Origin: Talinum fruticosum
Taxonomy: Eukaryota > Streptophyta > Magnoliopsida > Caryophyllales > Talinaceae
Direction of reading: 5' to 3'
DNA length: 64,000 nt
Assembly (NCBI GenBank): GCA_021018815.1
Contig: JAITYX010000063.1
Span: 1,550,001-1,614,000, forward strand
The notes below the pieces were generated by a model. That model made no database searches, was not told where the DNA came from, and worked only from the letters and a program-made list of their open reading frames with translations. The translations under genes and the position numbers were made by a program. Each line of letters opens with the position of its first letter. Positions within the stretch are counted from its first letter, which is position 1. Shown here in pieces: positions 50,278-60,655 of the stretch.

Positions 50278-51785
50278 ATACGAGTAACCATTTTTTACTA
50301 CGATTTAAAATAACATTTTACTATGATTACAAGAGTCGGTGTATATGAGGGTAATAGTGGATGGTTATTTTTTACTATGGTTCCAAAAATGACCTTTTAT
50401 TACGGTTACAAGGCATCATGTATGTGACGGTAGCGATAAGTGACATCTTTTACTATGGTTCAAAACCGTAGTAATAGCAACCTATTACTATAGTTCTACA
50501 AATGAACCGTAGTAATAGGTTAGAGAGAGGAGATTTTAATCCAATGAGAATAGCGAGTACATCTACAACATTTTTCGAGTAAGAAAAGTCCGGATGGCTT
50601 GCGAGGGCCACGAAGACCGCAAAAGAAGCGAAGCTTGAGAATTCAGCTAGTGAGATAAAGACCTTCTCGCCGGGGATAAAGCTTTTCCCCCTCTATGTGT
50701 TTCTTCCTCCCTCTGTCTCTCCTCTCCCTGAATGTTGAGATCGGGTTCGGAGCCTCAAAGGGATAGATCTAAAAGAAAAATAACAAAGAAAGAGAGTTAG
50801 AGAGGAGAGATTTCAATCCAATGAGATATAGCGAGTACATCTATGACCTTTATCGGAGTAAGAAAAGTTCAAATTGCTTGCAAGGGTCACGAAGACTACG
50901 AAAGAAGCGGGGATCGAGGATTGAGCTAGTGAGAAAGTGACCTTCGCTATGGACGAAACGTCCACCTCTATGTGCTTCTCCTTCCCCCTCTCTCTCCTAT
51001 CCTTGTGTGTTGAGGTCGACTTCGGAGCCCTCGCTAGGATAGATTTAAAAGAAAAACAATAGAGTAAGAGATTTAGAGAGGAGATATTTTAATCCAATGA
51101 GAATAGCGAGTACATCTATGCCTTTTTCAAAGTAAGAAAAGTCCGGATGGTTTGCGAGGGTAACGGAGAAGACTGCGAAAGAAGCGGGGATCAAGAATTC
51201 AACCGAGTGATAAAGAGACCTTTGTCGTGGACGAAGCTTCCCCCTCTATGTTCTTTTCCCTTCCCCCCTCTCCTCTCCCTATGTGTTGAGGTCGGTTTCG
51301 AAGTCTTCATCGGGATTGATTTGATGAAAGAAAACTGTAGAGAATTAGAAAGAGAGTTAGACGAAAAGAGTTATAGAGACGGAAAGAGAGTTAGAGAGGA
51401 GAGAGACAAAGCGTTAGAAATATGGAAAGAGAATAAGAGAGGAGAGGTTAGAGAAAGAGAGTTAGAGGAAAAGGAGTGGACTTATTACTATGGTACTTTC
51501 ATCAAAACATAGTAAAAAGTCTCTTATATTTTTATCCAATATAAGATATTTTTACTACGAGTTCAATGAAATAACCATAATAATAGGTATTCTCTATTAC
51601 CATGGTTCTTTAAGTGAACCGTAGTAAAAAGTCGAGATATATGACCTATTATTACGATTCAATTAAAGAAGCTGTAGTAATAGGTGAATTTTATTTACAA
51701 AAATATCACCGCCTCATTTTTTAGCACGGTTTTTGTTTTTAAGCTGTTGCAAAAGGTCCGTAATAAAAAGTTATTTACGTAGTAG
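50278..51785. mobile_element. CACTA-like non-autonomous element with subterminal repeats
   Basis: Both flanks of this block are crowded with short inverted and direct copies of a TACTACGGTTC-type motif (for example ttttactacgatt, aaccgtagtaatagg, ggttcattt/aaatgaacc variants). That is how subterminal regions of CACTA (En/Spm) elements look. The right end near 51785 reads ttatttacgtagtagt, whose complement starts ACTACTACG. The left terminus was not found and no transposase is present. Assignment to CACTA is an inference from the repeat layout. Confidence 0.45.
50521..51350. repeat. Three tandem copies of a ~276 bp unit
   Basis: Units begin at about 50521, 50798 and 51074, each opening with tagagag(ag)gaga and AATCCAATGAGA, then agcgagtacatct, agtaagaaaagt, a GAAGAC/GCGAAAGAAGCG region and a CCCCCTCTATGTG block. 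The copies have diverged by substitutions and small indels. It forms the core of the CACTA-like element. The ORF that can be read across unit 3 (51147-51512) is purine-rich and not conserved between units, so I do not call a gene. Confidence 0.85.
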
Positions 51786-51822
51786 TACGAAAAAGTTTTC
51801 ATGTAAGTAAGTTTATAATGTA

Positions 51823-52092
51823 CTCCCTCCATTTTAAAATACTTATCATTTTAAGGTTATAAGTGAATACCTAAAAACACAAAATTCATGACAAAATTTG
51901 TGTTAAAAGACTAATAAGTTGCCCCAAACTTTCATAAGAAATGAATAGAATTAATAAAAAAGAGAGACAAAAGCAATTAATAAAGACAAATTTGGTAAAC
52001 TACTCATTATACGTCATTTGAGTTATAAAGTGACAAATATTGTAAAACAAAAAAAGTTAATTAAAGTGATATTTATTTTAAAATGGAGAGAA
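51823..52092. mobile_element. Stowaway-like MITE, copy 1
   Basis: Terminal inverted repeats CTCCCTCCATTTTAAAATAC and the matching TTTAAAATGGAGAGA are flanked by TA dinucleotides, the Tc1/mariner (Stowaway) signature. The interior (~230 bp) contains acaaaatttgtgttaaaagactaa, shared with the copy at 55993 in opposite orientation. Non-coding. Confidence 0.75.
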
Positions 52093-52783
52093 TATTAATT
52101 TAATACCAGACGAGGAGAGTGATCCCAAAAAAACAAAAAGAGGAAGTGTACAAACAAAGGAGGGAATCCTTTTTGTCATGTCATGCACTAGATTTAGCTA
52201 GCAAGTGATATGTGCACCGTTTGCTTTTTCCTTCCTTCTTTGGTCAGCAACTAGAATATATATAGACAACCAAAGGGAAAAGAATTATCCATAAACTTAA
52301 GTAGAGAATAGAGATCAAAGATTATTCTTTATCACTTCAATTGTATGATCACCTACAGTAAATTTATTAAAAAAATTATGAAAATATATCGTATAATTTG
52401 GTGTAACTAGTATAAAACTTCGACTTTTCAAAATTCACTCAGAAGTACTTTAAAGTTTACAGAACTATTTTACATCATTTTCTAATATCATGAACAGAAT
52501 GTTTTTTGAGCTAATAATAGCGATAACCCAATGATTGGTATTATAATTAATTTGAAGACACTTGATAAAATGACATGTGTACTATTTACTTCTCTTTTCT
52601 TTCTTTTATGGGTCAGAGTGATATGTACACAAAAGAATACTTCAAAGGTTTACATATATAGTTATGTTGAGACTTCAGAAAGAATAATCACTTTTATGTA
52701 ATATGTACATATTTTGATCTAAAAAATGAATTTTTCTAAACAAGCACTACCTATCAATAAATTAAAGTACAAATTTACAGATA
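52093..52783. other. 3' flank of the RING-H2 gene
   Basis: AT-rich, no ORF with similarity. The 3' UTR of the RING-H2 gene should lie at its right side. Confidence 0.5.
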
Positions 52784-55700
52784 TCATTTCTTGTCAGGAC
52801 TGCTTTGTGGTTGTGGCCCTACCTCTGTAGAACATATTGGACAAACCTGCACTACCACAAGAAAAATATATTAATTCTGCTCATTACAAGTGCATTTTCT
52901 TAATTTTTTAAAAAAACGAATCAATGCTATAAAGTATTAAAAAAAAATACCTCCACGATATAAATCAATATTGTCTACAGACATTTTTTTCATCTTGTAC
53001 TACTGATTATACAACCGGTGATCTAAATCAATTAAGAAAATACTTTTGACAATTGAGGGAAAAATTTATTCTCTGATTAAATACGGTATTTAAGGTTTTA
53101 TATACTTTATTATTCGCTTGTCTATAAAAAAAGGAGAAAAAAATTAAGTCAATAACAACTCCTATAAAAGTCATATCATGAACTCGGGACTTGTAATCTT
53201 AGACTACATGCAACAAAATAGTTTTATATCCCTAACATATATGACCATATTAACGAATAAGGATCGGGAGAAGATTTACCTTTTTAATCTGAAGCCATTG
53301 ATTTATACATTCAGCATGGAATGGATGTTGACACTGCAAAGCAGCAAGTTTTTCTCCTTCTTCATATTCTATTTGACATATTACACACCTGAACAACATA
53401 TAATTACTAATTATCTTCACACCAATTGTTATTAATACTAATAAAAAATCACTATATTCTATGGACAGATGTTCCGGGCACCTGTTAATCAATTTTTTTT
53501 TCATATAAAAAATTGTATCAAATTCTTAAAAGTTTTAAAAAGAATATCGATCTATAAAATTAATTGGTATATTGTTCACTAAGTTTTGTGAAATTTAAAG
53601 TCATCGCTATACAATTATGCCAAAAAAAAAGGAAAATCGAATCACCACCATGCTAGCTAGAAGAACATAAAAACAGAATTTAATTATTTTTTAAAAAAAT
53701 TAATTACCTGTCAATTATAGTTTTGCATTGAACAAATTTGTGGACACAGGGCGACAAACATGAGGGAATTTGTTCAGCGGATAGTCCTCGGCTCTCCTCT
53801 CCAACAATTTCCCCCAATGCCATTAATTCCTGAAATAAAAAAAATAAATTATCATATGTTGATAATTCATTTATCGAAATGGTTTTTATATAAAGAAATT
53901 AATTTATGATCTAAAAATATATGGAAAAATTGTAATTTACTTACCTCATAAGACATCTCATCTGGATCGATATCATCCTCCTCATACTGCATAATTACAA
54001 GTTCAATGATCATGATCAAGGTGTTTAATAATTGTTAAAGATCCATGCAAATTCATTGGAAATATTTTCAATAATTTTCATATGAAGGAATTCAATTTTA
54101 AGCACTCAAAATTCATATAATGTGTGTTTATAATTGGATTATTAACATTTGTACCCCATGTCCTATTGAAAATTATTTTCAACCCTCCCGACCTTACTCG
54201 ACATATTACAAGCTGTAGGTAAACTTGAGATTTTAAGTTGACCAGTAAACGTTGAAAGACAAAAATACCCTTGTATTATCTCTCTCGTGTCTCACGCAAC
54301 AATGGCGATACGAACGAGACAAGAACGGGAGGAAAGGGATAACCCAATACAGACAAAAGCAATCACAATCGGAAACCCGGAACATAGACATGGGGTCGTG
54401 CTCGATTCCAATCAATTCCAATTCCAATTCCCTCCGAATCTCATCCGATCATTCCGACCTGCAGCACAATCTCTCTCTCCTCCCTCACCCCAAGCGATCG
54501 GTGAGAATAGAGGCTCAATCCTCCCTCTCTACCCGTCTCTCCTCCCGCCCCTCCCATGGCTTCGCATCGGGCAACTATGTCTCGCTTCTCTTCCACTCCC
54601 TCCACTCCATCAACAATGGGTAGTCCAAAGTCTCCAAGCCCGAGCTCCTTCTCTCCCTCGGACTTGTTTCCTTATTGGCTGTCAATCTCGTCGCCGAAGG
54701 AGAACATGCCCACCAGGTGTTCGACGAGGGCCTCCCCGTTCTCTCTCGTGCCCTCCTTCATTTTGAGTCCTCTAACTCCGACTCGACACTAGTATGGCCC
54801 TTTTGGATTGCCCGAGCTTCGTGGGTTTTTTTGGGTCTACACACCCGGAGGAGACCCGGATCGTTATGCTTATTATATGGGATTCTTTCACCAATAATTA
54901 TAGAACTTGGTCCGATTTGGTCAAGATCAAGGCAATCTCGGCTTGGTCCTTTTTGCTTAGCGGCATGCCGGGGAATTGGAAGAGAGAGAGCGAGGGAGAG
55001 GAAAAGGGAGAGAGAAAGCGAGAGAGGCGAGAGAGAGAGGGGGTGTCGGATTAGGGGGTAGGAGGGTGGAGATAATACAAGGGTATTTTTGTCTTTCAAC
55101 GTCTCCGATCAACTTAAAATCTCAAGTTTACCTACAATTGTAATATGTCGAGTAAGGTTAGGGGGTTGAAAATAATTTTCAATAGGACATGGGTAGAAAA
55201 ATGATTGCAGACATAATACGAGGGTACGGATGTTAATAATCTGTTTATAATTACACCGATTGAAAGGCGACTTTAGAGAATAGAAATAAAAATAAAAAAT
55301 AATCCAATTAAATTAAATTTGTACACTAATACACTATCTACGTAAGTGTCATCAACGCATGTATAATTATTTTTTACTTCAATGAACTACCTCCTCCCTA
55401 GACAAGGGCTTTTTTTTTGGAGGGGGCCGGGGGTAATAACTAAATATAAAACAAAAATAATCCATCTATATATAGTGTTTTACATTTAAAAAAAAAAAAA
55501 CCAACAGCTCATATACTATTAAAATTCTTGGGAAATTAAACTAAGTTTTCCTTTTTTTGCTTTGGGTTAAGATATGTCAAGAAAACAATTAAATACAATC
55601 ATAATATTAAAGAGCGAGGAAATTAAGCTGAAAATTTAATATATTTACGACCTTAATCTTAATAATATATTAGACGGAAAGCTCACGAGTTAAAGTCGAT

Positions 55701-58026
55701 TTTTAAGTGACATAAGCTGGTGAAGATGCATCAATATATTTTCAGTGTAATTTTGATAAGTGATAATATTTAAAATATCAAGAAAAAGGAAAAGGAAATT
55801 GAAAAGTATCTGGGAATACTGGGATACCTCATCTGTGTAGCTACCTTCCTCATCATCCACCTCAAATTCGAATTCAGCTGCCAATTGATAACACGATTAA
55901 ATGGATTTTAACAAATTAGAGGAATTAAATAAGTTTATTATAATTTCTTTAATTTTTCTAATACCCATTACTACTACTATTAAATGAATTTACTAGCTCC
56001 GTTTCAAAATACATGTCACTTGTAAATAACTTTTCTAGTTACATAATACTTGTCACTTTACAACTAATATTCCAATGACGTACTCGTATTAATTACTAAT
56101 TTATCAACTTTATCCTTATTAATTGCTTTGTTTTTCTTCCTTTTTCATTGATTTTTTTAATTCCAATAAAATATAGGGACAAATTAGTCTTTTAACATAA
56201 ATTTTGTCATAACTTTTGTATTTCCTTAGTATTCCACAGTAACCTTAAAACGACATGTATTTTAAAACAGAGGGAGTATTTACCTTCAAATTCTTGAGTC
56301 TCGAAAGTGCCGTCGAAGTCATGAGATGAAGAGCTTCCTATTTCTTCTTCTTCCTCCTCCTCCTCCTCCTCCTCCTCTTCCTCCTCCTCCTCTTCTTCTT
56401 CTTCATCCTCCTCCTCATAATCCATTTCACCGTCTATGGTCTCAAGCATTGTGAATGCACTCTCCTAATTAACATAATAATCACCACGTTTATAATATAA
56501 ATCATACTTAATCAAATTAACATCAAATTGCTTTTTATTTTTTGTGGTTGGACCTTATTGATAGTAATATTGAAATGCTACCCCTCTTTTGAAAATGAAA
56601 ATGTTTCGTTACATTTTTGAGTGAGATGTAACGTTGACAAAATTTCGTCCGATCAAATTATCCGAATTCATCCGATCCGAAAAAAAATGAGTCCATTCAT
56701 GAATTTTTTATCAGAATTTTTCTATTTTTGTTATCCAAATCCAATTTTGACTTAAATTTAAACTTATTCCAAAAAAACTAAATATTAGGCAAAAGAATTC
56801 GTCCGCATTGACGACCCAAACACTCATTTTTGCAGCTTGAGTTTGATGAATTAGAAATTACTAATTAACTAAATTAGATATTGTAATACCGTAGTTAAGT
56901 GCGTGTAAATTATTATGCAAAGTCAAATCGCTACATAATTTGAAATATCTCTTAGTTACAAAATAATACATGCATGAATTATGTACATATGATTCTTCCA
57001 TGGCTCGATTACTTCTTTTGGGAGGTGGTTCTATTAGGTGGTTTTGTCTTCATCGTCTCACATTTGCTGCCCTTTTTTTTTAATTTTTGGTGGTGGTGTG
57101 GCATTGATTAATCTAATTTGTTCTTAAAAAACTCTACCATTAACGATATTTAAAAATAATAATAAAAAAGAAGAGACTTAATTATTAATATCTTACGTTT
57201 TTCATTAATTAATGAGCATATAAACCATCCAACCTAACTATTAGTAATTAATTATTGTCGGTATAACTATTACTATTATTTAGTAATCATGGACTGTTAC
57301 ACATAAATTCAGAAAAAAATCACAATAAGATTTTATCCCTATCATGACATTTTGGAATACAACCTAAGATAACATAATTTTTAAAATTTTTGGAATAAAA
57401 GACTTCATTAATATTTTACATTTTTTTGTCAATTAATCAGCATAAATCATCTAACGTAAATATTAGTGATTATTTTTTTAATCAGTAAGTAAATCCACCT
57501 TCTTGGGCCCCATATCTCAGACAAAGTTTAAAAGGGAGAGTATGTCAAGGATACTACCCCAGTACACACAAATTCCTTACATCGGGAAATTTTGTACCTA
57601 GCTTCGAGCCTGGAGGGAGGGGGAAGCTGGTAAATAGGGCAAATGGCCATCCTCGACAAATATTAGTGATTAATTGTAACTAGTATAACAATCTTTATTT
57701 GGTAATTTTAGAACAAAATCACATTATGATATACATTCAGACAAAATCACAGTAAAATTTTTATCGCTACCATAACGTTTTGGAATAGAATAACCTAAGG
57801 CACGTACGTAACAGAATTTTGAAGAAATTTGCAAAAGTATGTACAGAGATGAAGAAAACAAAGAGAGGAGAAATGAAAGAGAGAGAAATTGAACCTGTTG
57901 TTGCAGAGCAAAGGCAAGAGCTCGATCGGCATCAACCTGCTCTAACTGATTAAATGGCAGTTGCTGTTGTTTTGGTGTAATTTGTTCATTCACCTCCTCT
58001 TTCTTATTGTTCTGATGATCATCCAT
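52784..58026 (-). CDS. RING-H2 E3 ubiquitin ligase, BIG BROTHER-like
   Basis: Transfers ubiquitin from an E2 to substrates; BIG BROTHER and its relatives limit organ growth. Seven exons close to an intact 232-residue protein: 58026-57895, 56464-56284, 55877-55828, 53986-53945, 53829-53708, 53388-53280, 52846-52784. The N-terminus is Gln/Lys-rich with DADRALAFALQQQ. Exon 2 carries a near-pure polyglutamate run of more than 20 residues, then SSSSHDFDGTFETQEFEG. The block YEEDDIDPDEMSYEELMALGEIVGEESRGLS resembles the conserved stretch before the RING in BIG BROTHER proteins. The RING-H2 is complete: C177, C180, C195, H197, H200, C203, C214, C217. Transposon insertions in the introns (Pack-MULE, MITE, SINE-like) have not disturbed exon frames. 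The start at 58026 (MDDHQNNKK) was preferred; an in-frame ATG at 58059 would add 11 residues. Confidence 0.88.
54134..55241 (+). mobile_element. Pack-MULE-like element in intron 3 of the RING-H2 gene
   Basis: The ends are long inverted repeats (about 155 and 180 bp), starting ggattattaaca on the left and ending tgttaataatc on the right. They differ by one ~28-bp indel and scattered changes. A perfect 11-bp direct repeat TGTTTATAATT flanks it (54123-54133 and 55242-55252). Long TIRs with a 9-11 bp target duplication indicate a Mutator-like element. The interior is GC-richer than the surroundings and carries a gene fragment but no transposase. Confidence 0.8.
54384..54985 (+). pseudogene. IFRD-like (interferon-related developmental regulator) fragment inside the Pack-MULE
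   Basis: Opposite in strand to the host gene. Across frame changes the plus strand reads LLFHSLHSINNG, then LLAVNLVAEGEHAHQVFDEGLPVLSRALLHFESS, then STHPEETRIVMLIIWDSF and KIKAISAWSFLLS. The order and spacing follow the N-terminal repeat region of plant IFRD proteins (an LL-x-LT-x-G(D/E)xA block, a VGGxDPEET-like block, then AxSAWSFLLT). Two frame changes and no intron-like gap suggest decayed, exon-derived sequence. The initial MGSCSIPINSNSNS segment may belong to the same source gene. The identification comes from motif memory; no alignment was run. Confidence 0.5.
55993..56276. mobile_element. Stowaway-like MITE, copy 2, in intron 2 of the RING-H2 gene
   Basis: Ends CTAGCTCCGTTTCAAAATAC and GTATTTTAAAACAGAGGGAG with TA on both sides. 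The internal block gacaaattagtcttttaacataaattttgtc is the reverse complement of the block in the copy at 51823. It ends only 8 bp before the splice donor of exon 2 as read on the minus strand. Confidence 0.75.
56340..56415 (-). repeat. (GAG/GAA)n coding microsatellite
   Basis: A CTC/CTT triplet run on the plus strand encodes the polyglutamate tract in exon 2 of the RING-H2 gene. Mixed GAG and GAA codons will slow slippage, but length polymorphism is likely. Confidence 0.9.
57178..57815. repeat. Diverged tandem duplication (~210 bp) in intron 1 of the RING-H2 gene
   Basis: The stretch at about 57178-57383 and the one at 57405-57472 plus 57673-57815 share, in order, ttcattaattaatnagca, accatccaac/atcatctaac, ttagtaattaatt, actattta-ttagtaat, acacataaattcag/atatacattcag, atcacaataagattttatc and ttttggaataca. 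The second copy is split by a 185-bp insertion. Confidence 0.7.
57473..57657 (-). mobile_element. SINE-like retroposon (185 bp) in intron 1 of the RING-H2 gene
   Basis: It is flanked by perfect 15-bp direct repeats AAATATTAGTGATTA (57458-57472 and 57658-57672). Its left edge is a T run, a short poly(A) tail on the minus strand. On that strand a B-box-like sequence (aggctcgaagct) lies about 40 bases after an A-box-like one (gatggccatttgccc). Size, tail and 15-bp target duplication fit a SINE; the Pol III boxes are weak. Confidence 0.6.
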
Positions 58027-58112
58027 AATCTTGATTTTGATTTTCAATTCGTTGCCCAAGTCTCAAACTTGATGTTCTTCCTAGATGACCTTCTGATGAT
58101 CAGATCACCACC

Positions 58113-58114
<2 letters not shown>

Positions 58115-58152
<38 letters not shown>
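58115..58152 (-). promoter_or_regulatory. (GA)n tract in the RING-H2 leader
   Basis: Nineteen CT dinucleotides on the plus strand (GA on the coding strand), about 90-126 bases upstream of the start codon; a shorter run lies at 58409-58426. The position is similar to that in the GT31 gene. Confidence 0.6.
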
Positions 58153-58155
<3 letters not shown>

Positions 58156-60578
58156 CTTCTGTCAAATGTTCTGAAATCTGCAGCCTTGAAGTTTCATATA
58201 TACATTACATATTATAAATCAAACCCAGAACTTGAACCATAACAACAAAACTTTTTTCTTTTTCTTTCCTCTTTTAAAAAAAGATTGTTGAATTAAGAAA
58301 AGGGATTGCTTTAGATGAAGGGGCAATGCAACCTTAGCTTCTTCTCAGCTGTAGATCGAGGAGACAAGTGCTGCACTCCACGTAAAGCAATGGATAAGAG
58401 AGAGAAAACCTCTCTCTCTCTCTCTAAAAGTGAGAAATATTCGTTGGTCTAAATTTTTGATGAAAATATTCTTTGGTTAAGTTGAGTAGTTAACTGGTGC
58501 AGATTAGAAGAGAACAGAAGGCATTGCACGTAAAGGGCAGTATAGGCAGCTTAATTATTTTCCTCTAATTACTTGCCCCAGATGAAACGTTTCCTCATCA
58601 GTTCCCGCAAACTTTCTTAGCTTTGGTAAATTAATACTCCTTCAAAGAGAGAGGGTAAAACTTGTCCGATTGAATTATTGAAATTTATTCGATCAGAAAA
58701 AATCAGGTATGATCATCAGCTATTTACCATATTTTTATTATTTAAATTTAATTTTGGTTCGAATTTAAACTTATCTCATTTATCCAATCTAAAAAAATTA
58801 ATTTTTAGACAAAATATTTTATCTAAAGTCTAAATATTAACTGATTTATCTTACACAACTTTAACCGGACCCAAATTTTTGACATACATGCATGCTGTTC
58901 TCCTCTCGTTAAAATTACTATTTCTCACATAAATGTCTCGCAAGTTGCATTGGGATTTGGGCAAACATACTTTCCGCAACGCAACTACAGGTCTACAGAA
59001 ACTTCATCCTTTAATTTGCTCATATTATATGTGAGAAAGTCAAAATCTTCACAATTAATTCTCTTTTTCTTAAATTCTCTATCTATATTTTACTGAAAAA
59101 AATAGTGCTGTGTTTAATAGCAATATTGGAGTTAGCTAACTTGACTGGCAATGATAATTATTACATAAGACCTAAGTTTGTATTTTATTTATATCAATTT
59201 TTTAATTAAATTTCACCCAAAAAAATATTTTTTAAGAAACATGGTATTTATTTCTTTGACAATTAAGCCTTCTATGCTTAATTCTCCCAAATCTACATAA
59301 GCATAATTGATTTTATTTGATTCGTCATTTTTTTCTATATAGATTATTAATTTTCTTCAAGCTCTCCAATTAATCATGTTCAGCCAATTGATATTTGATT
59401 AATCTATATATTTCATGAATGAGTTGACCCACCTTCAACTGGGTCCCTATACAGGACAGCCAGCACAGGCTGGGACTGAGTCTAGGGGTGAGGGATTAGG
59501 GTCTGTTGACACCAGCCTTCTGTCCAAGCACACAGCAAATGGAAATGCTTCCCTCGACTACGAGGAGCTGAGGGCCAAGACACATACTCGAAGTGTCTTG
59601 ATGTTAACTACGCAACAAACTCATCGGCATTTGATTAATCTACTTATTTTGTATAAAAGCACAACTTTTGACCAAAAAATTTTTGGTTGGTGTTGTTTAG
59701 TTGTGGTAAATCTGCATATAAATTCAAATCGGGTTAAATTTTTCTGGATGTTTATGGGTTTGAGTATAAATTTCAGTCATTTAGTTGTGCTAGATCTAAG
59801 TATACTTAGAAAATGAGTCTTTTTAAATTGACCCTTTTAATAATTAGATTAACTTTATATCAATTTTAAAAATAGCTTTTTATGAATAAAAATGCTGATA
59901 TATAATGCCCTTAGGATGCTAGACAATAAAGTATTAGCTATAACTTTTATTTTTTAATAATAAAAAAAATAAAAATTAAAGTAGTTTAAAGGAACCTTAT
60001 TAAAATAAATTGAAAAATTCTGAGAAATACTGAGCTATATTAACCCTGTCAAACAAAAGTATCAAATAATATGATAATAAATATAGCTTATCTGGTACCT
60101 TTAGGGTGCTATATAACATTTTCCATAAAAATATAGCTTAGATTCACTCCAAAATTGAAAATAATATGTTCTCTCACTAAGCGGATAATACATATCGAAC
60201 TGTAGTCAAAATCGATGTGGTTCATATCAGATTGTGTTTTTCTTAGAAACTTTAAGTCGGATTCGGATTATTTTATCATGTTTAACCAACTTCCTCCATC
60301 TAAGTAGGTTGTCAATAGAGGGAGTGAAATTGGTGAGGCTCTTTAATTTTACAAATTATACAATAAATCCGGTCTATACACCCAAATTATTATATATATT
60401 ATTTTATTTTAATTTTCTAAATTTACCACTTATTTTCATAACTTCTTTTTTAAAAAAAATTTACATTCACCCTTTTAATTGTACTAATCATTGGATCTAT
60501 AAATCTTGGTTTCATGTTTGAGGGTGTGGTTGTGCTTTCGTTTCACAATATTATTTTTGTCATGTATGGTTTATGAAA
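58153..60578. other. Intergenic, no protein gene seen
   Basis: The left end is the RING-H2 promoter. A less AT-rich stretch at about 59430-59590 (reading QLGPYTGQPAQAGTESRGEG in one frame) stands out from the AT-rich surroundings, but I recognise no domain. The rest has no coding signal. Confidence 0.45.
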
Positions 60579-60650
60579 GGGGATGTAGCTCAAATGGTAG
60601 AGCGCTCGCTTTGCATGCGAGAGGCACGGGGTTCGATCCCCGCATCTCCA
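60579..60650 (+). tRNA. tRNA-Ala (UGC)
   Basis: A 72-base cloverleaf. Acceptor stem GGGGATG pairs with CATCTCC, followed by discriminator A. The D arm is GCTCAAATGGTAGAGC. The anticodon stem CTCGC/GCGAG encloses loop TTTGCAT, giving anticodon TGC. The T arm CGGGG-TTCGATC-CCCG is perfect. Internal A box (TAGCTCAAATGG) and B box (GGTTCGATCCC) are intact, there is no intron, and CCA is not encoded, as expected for a nuclear gene. Upstream DNA is AT-rich, favourable for Pol III. Confidence 0.97.
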
Positions 60651-60655
60651 TTTTT
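60651..60655 (+). terminator. Pol III terminator of tRNA-Ala
   Basis: Five consecutive T residues directly after the tRNA 3' end. Confidence 0.85.

Noticed and set aside
51147..51512. 121-residue ORF in the CACTA-like element
   Set aside because: Purine-rich low-complexity reading across one tandem unit; the equivalent frames in the other two units are not open.
54252..55061. Several overlapping plus-strand ORFs as a real intron-nested gene
   Set aside because: The recognisable protein blocks are split between frames and lie inside TIRs with a target duplication; this fits a decayed captured fragment.
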